NCBI RefSeq assembly: GCF_963666195.1
Contig: NZ_OY762653.1
Span: 1,831,501-1,895,500, forward strand
Direction: 5' to 3'
Origin: Trichococcus shcherbakoviae
GTDB lineage: Bacteria > Bacillota > Bacilli > Lactobacillales > Aerococcaceae
DNA length: 64,000 nt
Part shown: positions 26,441 to 34,306 of the stretch, in pieces
How the letters are laid out: each line of letters starts with the position of its first letter
Position numbering within the stretch: the first letter of the stretch is position 1
Made by a program: the position numbers and the translations under genes
Notes under the pieces: generated by a model
Database searches by the model: none
Told to the model about the DNA's origin: nothing
Seen by the model: only the letters and a program-made list of their open reading frames with translations

Positions 26441-27706
26441 ATGGATGTGCAAGTAAGTGCTTTAGGAGCAATAGTGGGCTTGATAGTAGCTATTTTTTTG
26501 ATTTTTAAAAAAGTTCCACCGGTATATGCATTATTTAGCGGAGCGCTGATCGGAGGGTTATTAGGCGGTGCTACTTTGGTAGAAACCGTCAGTTTGATGA
26601 ATCAAGGAGCGCAAGGAATTGTCACTGCAGTTCTAAGAATACTATCTGCTGGTGTTCTGGCAGGAATACTAATAGAGTCAGGTGCAGCTTCATCTATTGC
26701 CCAAACAATCATAAAAAAATTAGGTCATTCAAAAGCTCTGTTTGCCTTAGCTTTAGCAACGATGTTGCTTACGGCAGTAGGTGTGTTTATTGACATAGCA
26801 GTTATTACTGTTGCTCCTATCGCAATGGCGATAGCCTATAAAACAAACATGTCAAGAACGGCTATTTTATTAGCAATGATTGGCGGAGGCAAGGCTGGGA
26901 ATATTATTTCGCCAAATCCAAATACGATAGCAGTATCCGAAGCTTTTGGTGTACCTTTAACAAATGTTATGTTGGCGGGAGTCATTCCTGCTGTTTTCGC
27001 AGTGGTTGCCACTTATTTTATCGCTAAACGTTTAGTGTTGAAAGGAAGTTCCATTTCCGAAAAAGAATTGTCGGAAGAAACGCAGTCAGTTCCTTCTTTT
27101 GGGAAAGCGATTGTGGCGCCTTTGGTAGCGATTGTTCTGTTGTCATTAAGGCCGATTGCCGGTATTGCAATTGACCCAATGATTGCATTGCCAGTCGGAG
27201 GAATAGCCGGAACAGTTGTGATGGGAAAATTTTCCTCAATCACAGCTTATACTATTTCGGGATTAAATAAGATGTCTGGAGTAGCTGTATTATTGTTAGG
27301 GACGGGGACACTGGCCGGAATAATCAGTAATTCGGCGTTGGGTGAGGTACTGATCAGCGGGATTGAAACAATGGGCTTGCCTGCCTATATGCTGGCTCCA
27401 ATTTCAGGGATATTCATGTCAGCTGCAACAGCATCTACTACATCGGGAGCTGCCGTAGCAAGTAGTGTCTTTAGTCAAACACTATTAAAAGCTGGTATCA
27501 GTAACATCGGAGGAGCAGCTATGGTTCATGCGGGAGCTACTGTATTGGATCATTTGCCGCACGGGAGTTTCTTCCATGCAACTGCGGGAAGTGTCACGAT
27601 GGATTTTAGAGAAAGACTAAGATTAATTTCTTATGAGTCTCTTATAGGGTTGATCATTACTGTGATTTCTACACTTATATTTGGAGTATTTAACTTATTT
27701 GGTTGA
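26441..27706 (+). CDS. GntP-family permease, probable glycerate or gluconate symporter
   Basis: A 421-residue, very hydrophobic transporter with about 12 membrane segments. It resembles gluconate:H+ symporters (KVPPVYALFSGALIGGLLGG, MIGGGKAGNIISPNPNT, GATVLDHLPHGSFFHATAGS). GGGGAGGAATAATT precedes the ATG. Its place between the CdaR regulator and glycerate kinase suggests D-glycerate as substrate. The 126-base gap upstream contains GAGCGCTTCTC and ACGGTTACA segments that resemble partial cre sites. Confidence 0.87.
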   Translation: MDVQVSALGAIVGLIVAIFLIFKKVPPVYALFSGALIGGLLGGATLVETVSLMNQGAQGIVTAVLRILSAGVLAGILIESGAASSIAQTIIKKLGHSKALFALALATMLLTAVGVFIDIAVITVAPIAMAIAYKTNMSRTAILLAMIGGGKAGNIISPNPNTIAVSEAFGVPLTNVMLAGVIPAVFAVVATYFIAKRLVLKGSSISEKELSEETQSVPSFGKAIVAPLVAIVLLSLRPIAGIAIDPMIALPVGGIAGTVVMGKFSSITAYTISGLNKMSGVAVLLLGTGTLAGIISNSALGEVLISGIETMGLPAYMLAPISGIFMSAATASTTSGAAVASSVFSQTLLKAGISNIGGAAMVHAGATVLDHLPHGSFFHATAGSVTMDFRERLRLISYESLIGLIITVISTLIFGVFNLFG

Positions 27707-27803
27707 TGAGATGAAAAAGATGGCCATTCATCAATAAGTAAAGCGAAGTATCTCACTGAGACGAAAACGATTTGGAGAAAGATAAAGGAGAGTGACTGAT
27801 TAC

Positions 27804-28946
27804 ATGAAAATTGTTATCGCACCAGACTCATTTAAAGAAAGTTTGACAGCATTAGAAGCAGCTAATGCTATTGAAGAAGGATTTAAAAAGGTATTTCCTG
27901 ATGCCGAATACTTAAAAGTTCCGATGGCCGATGGAGGCGAAGGAACGGTACAGTCTTTGGTCGATACAACAAATGGTAAAATTCAGACGCTCACTGTTCA
28001 TGGCCCATTAGGAGAATTGGTAGAAGGATTTTACGGCATTTCAGGAGATGGGAAATTAGCCATTATTGAAATGGCGGCAGCTTCAGGTTTGGACTTGGTT
28101 AGCCCTTCAGAGCGAAATCCGTTGATCACATCCACATGGGGTACCGGGGAATTGATTCAAGATGCTATAAACAAAGGGGTAAAGGAAATTTTGATTGGCA
28201 TAGGAGGCAGTGCGACCAATGATGGTGGTGCTGGAATGATTCAGTGCCTGGGCGGTAAACTCTTGGATAAAGAAGGGCAACAAATCGTTCCTGGTGGAGT
28301 CGGCTTGGCTGATTTAGTTTCGATCGATCTTTCCGAATTAAATCCCAAATTAAAAGAAGTTGAAATCAAAGTAGCTTGTGATGTGGATAATCCTTTTACC
28401 GGACCTAAAGGCGCTTCTTATATTTACGGGTTTCAAAAAGGCGGAACGGCTGAGCAAGTAGAACAACTCGATAAAAATCTGGCACATTTTGCCAGTTTGA
28501 TTCGCCAGTATCTGAATAAGGACATTGAGTTTGTTGCTGGGGCAGGAGCAGCTGGCGGTTTAGGCGGTGCTTTGATGGCCTTTTTAGACGCTAAGCTGCA
28601 AAATGGCGGCGAGTTGGTAAGCGAATTGGTCGGTTTAGCAGAAAAGATTTGTGATGCCGATTTGGTGATAACGGGTGAAGGCGGAATAAACCACCAAACG
28701 ATTTATGGGAAAACACCCATTTGTGTAGCTAAAATTGCTCAAAAATATCAAGTCCCAGTCATCGCTATTGCAGGAAGCTTGACTGGTAATTACGAGACAG
28801 TCTATGAACATGGAGTGACGGCAGTATTCAGCATTCTTTCTGAGCTCACTTCATTAGAGACAGCGTTGGAGATGGGATATGAGAATATAAGAAAAACAAC
28901 ACAGAATATTGCGTCAGTTATTCAATTAAGTCAGAGCAGGCTTTGA
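27804..28946 (+). CDS. garK: Glycerate kinase
   Basis: A 380-residue kinase of the GarK/GlxK family that phosphorylates D-glycerate to 2-phosphoglycerate and feeds lower glycolysis. Motifs include KIVIAPDSFKESLTALEAA at the start, VPMADGGEGTVQSL, IGIGGSATNDGGAGMI and GEGGINHQTIYGKTP. ATG at 27804 is 13 bases from AAAGGAG; the GTG at 27792 is only one base away, so the ATG is preferred, and family members begin with this sequence. It follows the GntP permease by 97 bases and is closed by a terminator. Confidence 0.93.
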   Translation: MKIVIAPDSFKESLTALEAANAIEEGFKKVFPDAEYLKVPMADGGEGTVQSLVDTTNGKIQTLTVHGPLGELVEGFYGISGDGKLAIIEMAAASGLDLVSPSERNPLITSTWGTGELIQDAINKGVKEILIGIGGSATNDGGAGMIQCLGGKLLDKEGQQIVPGGVGLADLVSIDLSELNPKLKEVEIKVACDVDNPFTGPKGASYIYGFQKGGTAEQVEQLDKNLAHFASLIRQYLNKDIEFVAGAGAAGGLGGALMAFLDAKLQNGGELVSELVGLAEKICDADLVITGEGGINHQTIYGKTPICVAKIAQKYQVPVIAIAGSLTGNYETVYEHGVTAVFSILSELTSLETALEMGYENIRKTTQNIASVIQLSQSRL

Positions 28947-28973
28947 AAAATAAAATTAAACATCCGTAAAAAG

Positions 28974-29019
28974 TTCAATCGGCAGCTTATTCAAAAAGTT
29001 GCTGATTGGATTTTTTTTA
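28974..29019 (+). terminator. Terminator after the glycerate kinase gene
   Basis: CAATCGGCAGCTT and AGTTGCTGATTG form an imperfect stem, followed by eight T residues (29011-29018). Confidence 0.75.
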
Positions 29020-29157
29020 TTGCACTGACTTTTTCAAAATCTGCAGGTGGTACTGTTTTCGTTGAGTTTATGATTTCAGGCGGAAAATTCAGTACTTAGT
29101 CCGATGCCTTTGTACGGAACAGGGATTATAATGTAAGGGAAAGAGAGGGGAAAGGCC

Positions 29158-29526
29158 ATGAATTTCTTAATGAATCTGATTTGGTTTGTGTTGGGTGGTT
29201 TCATCAGCTTCATTTCCTGGGTTGTGATCGGTGTTTTGTGGTGCCTAACGATAGTCGGGATCCCAATCGGTATGCAATGCTTCAAGTTCGCGGTGATGGC
29301 GGCTGTGCCGTTCGGTAGGGAAATCCGCATCAGCGAAAGCGGCACGTCTTTAGTGTTGAATATAATCTGGATGCTGTTGGGCGGCTTGGCATTGGCTGCT
29401 GAGGAAGTCATCCTGGGCATCGTCTTCTGTCTGACTATCGTAGGCATTCCGTTCGGGCTGCAGCACTTCAAACACGCCAAGCTGGCATTGTTTCCGTTTG
29501 GGGCGGAAATCTATCGGGTTGCATAA
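29158..29526 (+). CDS. YccF-domain inner-membrane protein
   Basis: A 122-residue membrane protein of unknown function. Two internally repeated halves each read roughly hydrophobic segment, CLTIVGIPIG or CLTIVGIPFG, then xxxFKxAxxAxxPFG, as in YccF proteins. AGAGGGGAAAGG precedes the ATG. It stands alone, facing a bidirectional terminator at its 3' end. A shared 22-base motif lies about 50 bases upstream (29085-29106). Confidence 0.85.
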   Translation: MNFLMNLIWFVLGGFISFISWVVIGVLWCLTIVGIPIGMQCFKFAVMAAVPFGREIRISESGTSLVLNIIWMLLGGLALAAEEVILGIVFCLTIVGIPFGLQHFKHAKLALFPFGAEIYRVA

Positions 29527-29580
29527 CAGGCAATATCATTGTCGGATGAGTACGCTACCGAAGACTCTATTTTAAAAAGC

Positions 29581-29632
29581 AATGAGGCCCTTTATTTCCA
29601 GTCAATCACTGGGAATAAAGGACCTCATTTTT
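29581..29632. terminator. Bidirectional terminator
   Basis: A long imperfect stem runs from AATGAGGCCCTTTATT (29581-29596) to AATAAAGGACCTCATT (29614-29629). A T-run on the right serves the rightward YccF gene, and A residues on the left serve the leftward oxidoreductase gene. Confidence 0.85.
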
Positions 29633-29649
29633 ACGGTTCAATGCAATAA

Positions 29650-30519
29650 TTAATTTTGCGTAATTCCATTCACGATTTGGCTCAAACCCTCCTGGATCGG
29701 TGTTGCTGGACGACCAAGGAGTTTTTCGAAATCGTTGCTCTCAACATCCAGTGAACCCACGCGAATACTTTTTTGGATCTCAACAAGGATAGGGATAACG
29801 AAATCCGGCACGCCAGCGTCCTGCATAATAGCGGCGTAGGTAGCGTCATCGACTTGTTGTACAGTTACTTCTTTGCCCAATACACTTCCGAGAGCTGCCG
29901 CTATTTCTTCCTGAGCCAATACCTTGCCGGAAAGCTCGTAGGTTGTGTTTTCTTGCCCGTCACCGGAAAGGACAGCAGCCGCAGCCTCTGCATAATCTTG
30001 TTGAAGTGCCCAACCTACCTTGCCGTTTTCTGCTGATGTGATCCATGGAGCTCCTGCCAGGACACCTTGAATTCCCGAAATTTCATTCTCCAAGTACCAG
30101 TTGTTGCGCAAGAAGGAGTAGGGAATCCCAGTTTTCAGAATTGCTTCTTCTGTGAACTGATGCGTTGGGGCGAATAAGTTTTGGCTTTCTTTTGCATTCG
30201 CTAAACTGGTGTACGCGATGAACCCGACGCCCGCGCGTTCTGCCGCAGCCACTGCATTGGCGTGCTGACGAATTCTTGTTTCGTTATCCCCATCCGCGGA
30301 AACAAGCAATAAACGATCAACGCCTGCAAAAGCAGCATCCAGTGTTTCCGGGTGATCAAAATCCCCTTGGCGGACTTCCACGCCACGAGCCCTTAACGCT
30401 TCCGCTTTCTCTGGGTTACGAACACTGACGGCCAATTCACTGGCCGGTACAGTCTTCAACAGCGTTTCTACAACCTTCGAGCCGAATTTTCCTGTTGCTC
30501 CCGTTACTAATAATTTCAT
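29650..30519 (-). CDS. NmrA/QorB-like NAD(P)H quinone oxidoreductase
   Basis: A 289-residue atypical short-chain dehydrogenase. The Rossmann motif GATGKFGSKV (residues 7-16) binds NAD(P)H. HQFTEEAILKTGIPYSFLRN and the C-terminal FEKLLGRPATPIQEGL match QorB (YtfG)-type quinone reductases. AAAGGGAGAG precedes the ATG. It is divergent from an HxlR-type regulator, and its -35 region lies inside an inverted repeat that recurs upstream of the reductase gene at 62799. A role in quinone or electrophile stress is inferred. Confidence 0.85.
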   Translation of the reverse strand: MKLLVTGATGKFGSKVVETLLKTVPASELAVSVRNPEKAEALRARGVEVRQGDFDHPETLDAAFAGVDRLLLVSADGDNETRIRQHANAVAAAERAGVGFIAYTSLANAKESQNLFAPTHQFTEEAILKTGIPYSFLRNNWYLENEISGIQGVLAGAPWITSAENGKVGWALQQDYAEAAAAVLSGDGQENTTYELSGKVLAQEEIAAALGSVLGKEVTVQQVDDATYAAIMQDAGVPDFVIPILVEIQKSIRVGSLDVESNDFEKLLGRPATPIQEGLSQIVNGITQN

Positions 30520-30563
30520 TTTGCATCTCTCCCTTTTTATGTTTACTTTTCTTTTGTAACCTT

Positions 30564-30624
30564 ATAATATGGTATCAGGGATCTTTTTGTAAGTAGGCAC
30601 TTTAATATTACCTAGTCACAAAAA
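30564..30624. promoter_or_regulatory. Promoter and HxlR-type operator between divergent genes
   Basis: For the leftward gene, -35 TTACAA (30592-30587), a 17-base spacer and -10 TATTAT (30569-30564). The -35 overlaps an inverted repeat, TTTTTGT-N3-TAGG to CCTA-N3-ACAAAAA (30584-30624). The left half, TGTAAGTAGGCACTTT, is repeated exactly at 63452. The divergent regulator probably binds here. Confidence 0.75.
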
Positions 30625-30654
30625 CAGGACTAATGCGGAAGAGAGGCGTTTATC

Positions 30655-30999
30655 GTGGCAAGAAGTCGGTTTGGAGAAGTTGTAGGGGAGCAAATAGAGG
30701 TTTGCCCCGTTACGCAAACGCAGGACATCATCGCAGGCAAATGGAAAATCATCATCCTGTGGAATCTGAGCACGCAGACGAGAAGGTTTAATGAGCTTCA
30801 ACGGTTGTTGCCGAATATTTCAAAAGGGATCTTAACAAGACAATTGCGGGAATTGGAAGAAGACCAGATGGTTCACTGGGAAGTCTATAAGGAAGTTCCA
30901 CCTAAAGTAGAGTATTCCTTGACGCCATTGGGAGAGAGCTTTATTCCGATACTGCAGAGTATGGGCGAGTGGAGCAAGAAAAATTTGGTGAGCAAGTAA
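30655..30999 (+). CDS. HxlR-family transcriptional regulator
   Basis: A 114-residue winged-helix regulator. Typical features are CPVTQTQDIIAGKWKIIILW, then FNELQRLLPNISKGILTRQL and the wing YKEVPPKVEYSLTPLG. The single cysteine near residue 17 (EVCPVT) is in the position used by redox- or electrophile-sensing HxlR proteins such as HypR. The start is GTG at 30655 after GAGAGGCG. It probably represses its divergent quinone oxidoreductase neighbour and, through a shared operator, the reductase at 62799. Confidence 0.88.
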   Translation: MARSRFGEVVGEQIEVCPVTQTQDIIAGKWKIIILWNLSTQTRRFNELQRLLPNISKGILTRQLRELEEDQMVHWEVYKEVPPKVEYSLTPLGESFIPILQSMGEWSKKNLVSK

Positions 31000-31011
31000 A
31001 AAGTTGAAGTG

Positions 31012-31036
31012 ATGGGGGAATCAGCCCCCTCTTTTA
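31012..31036 (+). terminator. Short terminator after the HxlR gene
   Basis: GGGGG, a short loop and CCCCC are followed by TCTTTTAG. The rest of the gap to 31341 contains TTGACA (about 31103) with TAAGCT 17 bases later as a weak promoter candidate for the esterase gene; no other structure is evident. Confidence 0.65.
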
Positions 31037-31341
31037 GTTTGGATAATTTGATAGGCTGATTGAACAACTGGCTGTAAAATAATTGATGGTCAAAGGTATC
31101 TGTTGACAGGTTCCTTTTTCTTGCGTAAGCTTTGATATATATTTCAGCTTAGGGAAGGAATATGGCTTAAAGGAACGGATATGTGGAAGCGGTATCAGTT
31201 TGTTTGGATAGCGAAATCACACCGATACGGCGAAACTTCATTTTTTTACGAGGGCTAAACACACACGTATGGGTGACCGATCGCTAGCTCGCCGTTTTGT
31301 GGAAAAACTGGGAAAAGCAAAAAGTACAAGGAGGCAAAAAT

Positions 31342-32274
31342 ATGATTGTTGAAACGATAAAATTGTATCCGGAACGGGAAGACGTCACGCTGACGACTTA
31401 TGTACTGCAGGATTCGCCGGAATTACTGGACGGCGCAACGCGTCCGGCCGTACTGATCTGCCCTGGCGGCGCCTATCTTTCCTGTTCGGATCGGGAAGCT
31501 GAGCCAGTGGCGATGCGGTTTGCAGCGATGGGCTATCATGCCTTTGTGCTGCGCTATTCTGTTTATCTGGAAAAGGGAGAAGCCTTCGAATCCATTTTTG
31601 GAGGCGTTGATAGGCGGGAACACACAGTCTTTCCGGCCGCCATCCGCGATATCGGCAAAGCCATGTTGACGATCCATGAACATAGTTGGGAGTGGTTGGT
31701 AGATACGGAGAGGATCGCATTATGCGGCTTCTCGGCAGGTGCGCATAATGCCGCGACCTATTCCGTTTATTGGGACAAACCGATTCTGACCGATTATTAC
31801 CAAGTGTCGGAAGAAAAACTTCGTCCCGCTGCTACGATTTTGGGCTATACGTTGAGCGATTATCTGTTCATGAAAGCGACCGAAAAGGATGAAATGGGCA
31901 CCCTTCTGTTTGATGCCTCCGTAACGTCGCTGCTGGGAGAAGCGACCCCTAGCGATAAAACGCTGAAGGAAGTGAGCCCGGCGTTGTTGGTGACCGAAAA
32001 AACACCGCCGATGTTCCTGTGGGCCACCGCATCCGACGCACTTGTTCCGGTCGGGCACACGTTACGGATGGGGATGGCTCTTTCGGAGCGCGATATCCCG
32101 TTTGAGATGCACGTATTTGAAGAAGGTCCGCATGGATTGAGCCTTGCCACGCAGGCTACAGCCAACGCTAAAACGTTGGTAGACCAAAATGCCGCCAAAT
32201 GGATCGACCTGGCGGACGCCTGGCTGCTGAAACGCTTCAGTCTCGATTTGCAGGATAAAACCGAGTGGGATTAG
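31342..32274 (+). CDS. Alpha/beta-hydrolase, probable carbohydrate acetyl esterase
   Basis: A 310-residue cytoplasmic hydrolase (no signal peptide). The oxyanion segment CPGGAYLSCSDREAEPVA, nucleophile Ser131 in CGFSAGAHNAA, Asp in TASDALVPVGH and His in EEGPHGLS form a complete catalytic set typical of BD-FAE/Aes-like esterases that deacetylate sugars. AAGGAGGCAAAAAT precedes the ATG. It stands alone, so its physiological substrate is not indicated by context. Confidence 0.85.
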   Translation: MIVETIKLYPEREDVTLTTYVLQDSPELLDGATRPAVLICPGGAYLSCSDREAEPVAMRFAAMGYHAFVLRYSVYLEKGEAFESIFGGVDRREHTVFPAAIRDIGKAMLTIHEHSWEWLVDTERIALCGFSAGAHNAATYSVYWDKPILTDYYQVSEEKLRPAATILGYTLSDYLFMKATEKDEMGTLLFDASVTSLLGEATPSDKTLKEVSPALLVTEKTPPMFLWATASDALVPVGHTLRMGMALSERDIPFEMHVFEEGPHGLSLATQATANAKTLVDQNAAKWIDLADAWLLKRFSLDLQDKTEWD

Positions 32275-32301
32275 GAACTGTGCTGGCAAGATTTTGAGGG
32301 G

Positions 32302-32436
32302 AAAAGATGAATAGTCGTGAGATATCCATCTTTTAAGTGCACTAGGAGCCGAAAAAGATGAATAATAAAAAGTTATTCATGTTTCCAGGCTAATCAGGAA
32401 CAAAAAAGATGAATAAGAGAAAGTTATTCATCTTTT
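32302..32436. repeat. Tandem hairpin array 2, 51-bp period, three units
   Basis: Three hairpins are centred at about 32318, 32369 and 32420. Arms are AAAAGATG/CATCTTTT, ATGAATAA/TTATTCAT and AAAAGATGAATAA/TTATTCATCTTTT; the last is a perfect 13-bp stem with a 7-base loop. Spacers are unrelated to each other. None has a proper terminator tail except perhaps the last. It lies just 3' of the esterase gene. Confidence 0.8.
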
Positions 32437-32476
32437 CGGACTCTCCGGTAACCAATTAAATGTGGGAAAAGCGCAA

Positions 32477-32530
32477 AAAAGTTAAGGGAAGCCTCGTTAT
32501 TTCGAGGCATTTCCTTAACTTTTCTTATTT
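32477..32530. terminator. Bidirectional terminator between esterase and phosphatase genes
   Basis: AAGTTAAGGGAAGCCTCG and CGAGGCATTTCCTTAACTT form a near-perfect stem flanked by A residues on the left and TTTCTT on the right, serving the converging genes. Confidence 0.85.
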
Positions 32531-32554
32531 ATCCAGATTTGTTTTCAAGGAACC

Positions 32555-33124
32555 TTAAAACCCATGCCGTTCGACTTCCAACAGCGCAAAAGTTTTCGCT
32601 TCTACGTCGTATTCGTACTTGAAGACGCAGCAGTTGGTGATGCCGTTCTTCACTACTTCACGGGGATCCTGCCATGCGCGCAGGAAGTGGATGCAGGCGC
32701 CGGCATGGGAAACGGCGAGCACGTTTTGATGATCATCCTGTTCCATGATTTCGGTGCAAGTACGGACCATCCGTTCCATTACCTGGTCGCCGGATTCGCC
32801 GCCGTACTGAACGAAAAAGGTACTTTTGTCTTTGGGATTCAGATCTTCGCTTTCGCCTTCGAAGGTACCGAAGTGCATTTCCTTCAGGCCTTTCAGGCGT
32901 TGGTAGGGCATCAATTCGTTCGTCACGATCTCCAGCGTATCGCAGGCGCGCTCGGCTGTGGAGCTGTAGGCGTGGTCGAGGTCGATTGCATCAAAGTAGG
33001 CACTCGCGATTCCGGCTTGCTGGATGCCGAGCTCCGTCAACGGCGAATCGCAGGCGCCCTGGATTTTTCTGCGGACATTGAAAAGGGTCTGGCCATGGCG
33101 CATCAAGTACAACGTTTTTTTCAT
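32555..33124 (-). CDS. Histidine phosphatase family protein (phosphoglycerate mutase-like)
   Basis: A 189-residue member of the histidine phosphatase superfamily. The RHG motif is Arg9-His10 in LMRHGQTLFNVRRKIQG, the Glu donor lies in KEMHFGTFEGE, and the second catalytic His in LAVSHAGACIHFL. AGGAGGAACCCAC precedes the ATG at 33124; upstream in-frame starts lack such a site. Most such Firmicute proteins are broad phosphatases rather than glycolytic mutases. Context gives no substrate. Confidence 0.88.
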   Translation of the reverse strand: MKKTLYLMRHGQTLFNVRRKIQGACDSPLTELGIQQAGIASAYFDAIDLDHAYSSTAERACDTLEIVTNELMPYQRLKGLKEMHFGTFEGESEDLNPKDKSTFFVQYGGESGDQVMERMVRTCTEIMEQDDHQNVLAVSHAGACIHFLRAWQDPREVVKNGITNCCVFKYEYDVEAKTFALLEVERHGF

Positions 33125-33260
33125 GTGGGTTCCTCCTGGGATGTGAAGCGTATGCATATCAATTATACTACTTGCTTCGGGGGGCAAGTCAACAGGGAGT
33201 GCCTTCGCATACTCCGCGCTCTCATACATATGGCTGATGTGATACGCCACACTGGTTTTC

Positions 33261-33390
33261 TCCTCCGGCGAGCGGAGGCTACGCCGGAGGACGCATCACA
33301 TTTAAAGTCTGTGCTCCGATGAGGACAAGCTCGCAGGAGATGAGTCCGCAAGATACCGCTGTACTCCGATGGGAGAACCCTCGCCGGAGG
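33261..33390. repeat. Tandem hairpin array 4, about 50-bp period, three units
   Basis: A G+C-rich region with hairpins centred at about 33276, 33326 and 33376. The first is a perfect 10-bp stem, TCCTCCGGCG/CGCCGGAGGA. The others begin CTCCGATGAG and CTCCGATGGG and close with GGAG. Outer arms ATGTGAT and ATCACAT (33237-33300) embrace the first hairpin. The array lies between the phosphatase gene start and the terminator of the Fe-S protein gene. The surrounding 33125-33490 contains no gene that I can support. Confidence 0.7.
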
Positions 33391-33489
33391 AGCGGACCGA
33401 TTCCGTCGCTTGGGTTGGCGATCTTCCGATTTGTGGTGACCTTGAGGGAGCCGCGGGGAAATACGCAGATAGCTGCGGCAGAATAGAAC

Positions 33490-33541
33490 GAAAAAATCAC
33501 CCGCGAAGGATTCTTGAGATCTTTCGCGGGTGATTTTTTTT
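33490..33541. terminator. Strong bidirectional terminator
   Basis: AATCACCCGCGAAG and CTTTCGCGGGTGATT form a 14-bp stem with A-run on the left and eight T residues on the right. For the leftward Fe-S gene the A-run reads as the T-tail. Confidence 0.9.
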
Positions 33542-33562
33542 GTAGAAGGCGTGGTTTATCGG

Positions 33563-33904
33563 CTATTTTTTAGTTTTTTCCGGCGGGCAATCATTTTTTT
33601 CCTCAGGGCTGTCTTCAGTTTGTTCGGGTTTCATGGCTCCTAGGGGAAAGGTCGGCAAGATTTCTTCGGAGCCTTTCAAGCGATACTTCAGCGCTCCGGA
33701 TGGGCAAGTATGAATGACGCGCGCCACTTCTTCAGGCGTATCGGCATCAGCCAAAATCCAAGGTTTTCTTTTCGTGTCGAAGATTGCATTGTTCTCCCGC
33801 ACGCAGTTGCCGGAGTACGTGCAGACGCTTAAATTGAAGTAGACATCGATCTTTTCTCCTGTATATTTTCGATAGCCACTCGCTAATAGTTCAGATTCAT
33901 TCAT
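33563..33904 (-). CDS. Divergent 4Fe-4S single-cluster (YjdI-like) protein
   Basis: A 113-residue protein with a Fer4_19-type domain. YTGEKIDVYFNLSVCTYSGN and the later HTCPSGALKYRL hold the cysteines (CTYSGNC and CPSGA) that would bind one iron-sulfur cluster. The charged C-terminal tail (EEKNDCPPEKTKK) is probably disordered. GGGGAGG precedes the ATG at 33904; the longer in-frame upstream stretch is non-coding. Members of this family often sit with an acetyltransferase partner, which is absent here. Function is unknown beyond probable redox or cluster binding. Confidence 0.82.
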   Translation of the reverse strand: MNESELLASGYRKYTGEKIDVYFNLSVCTYSGNCVRENNAIFDTKRKPWILADADTPEEVARVIHTCPSGALKYRLKGSEEILPTFPLGAMKPEQTEDSPEEKNDCPPEKTKK

Positions 33905-34096
33905 AATAATGCCTCCCCTTTCGGACCGCCTTTTGGCAGCGGATTCATTTGTGTCCATTATATCACTTTGGCCATGAAATCCGTAAAGGAATACTTCTTT
34001 TGGGCAAAGGTGGCTATGGGCAATGAAAAGTAGTAGACTAGGTTTGGAGAACAGGGAACTTTTTGATGTCCCCGTGGCACGAAGAACAAAAGGATT

Positions 34097-34220
34097 GGGG
34101 TGATACAAATGGACGCAGATAGTAGTCAGGGTATAGCAGACAAACCACCTAGGCGCGGTTTTAGCCTGAATGGTTCCGCATGGAGCCAGCCATCAGGTCT
34201 GTGTTTGTATCCTCAGCCCA
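34097..34220 (+). ncRNA. Structured 5' leader of mgtE, candidate riboswitch
   Basis: A branched fold can be drawn: GATACAAA (34102-34109) with TTTGTATC (34204-34211); CAGAC (34137-34141) with GTCTG (34197-34201); TGGTTCC with GGAGCCA as an inner hairpin. AGGC/GCCT and CCTGA/TCAGG compete for the same bases, which would allow switching. CACCT at about 34146 could pair with AGGTG of the mgtE ribosome site. It does not match the M-box (ykoK) or yybP-ykoY signatures I know. Structure seen; function inferred. Confidence 0.5.
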
Positions 34221-34306
34221 AACGCAGATAATATAAACCGGAAACTTGTCATCTAGAATCCGTCTGTTATGCCTTCAAAAAGATGAATCAATTTGGAGGT
34301 GTAGAC

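Noticed and set aside
33260-33320. Hammerhead-like ribozyme suggested by GATGAG and GTCC elements
   Set aside because: The conserved core (CUGAUGA, GAAA and the cleavage triplet) is not present in the right order.
33905-34108. N-terminal extension of the Fe-S protein
   Set aside because: The upstream in-frame stretch lacks motifs, and the ATG at 33904 has a strong ribosome site.
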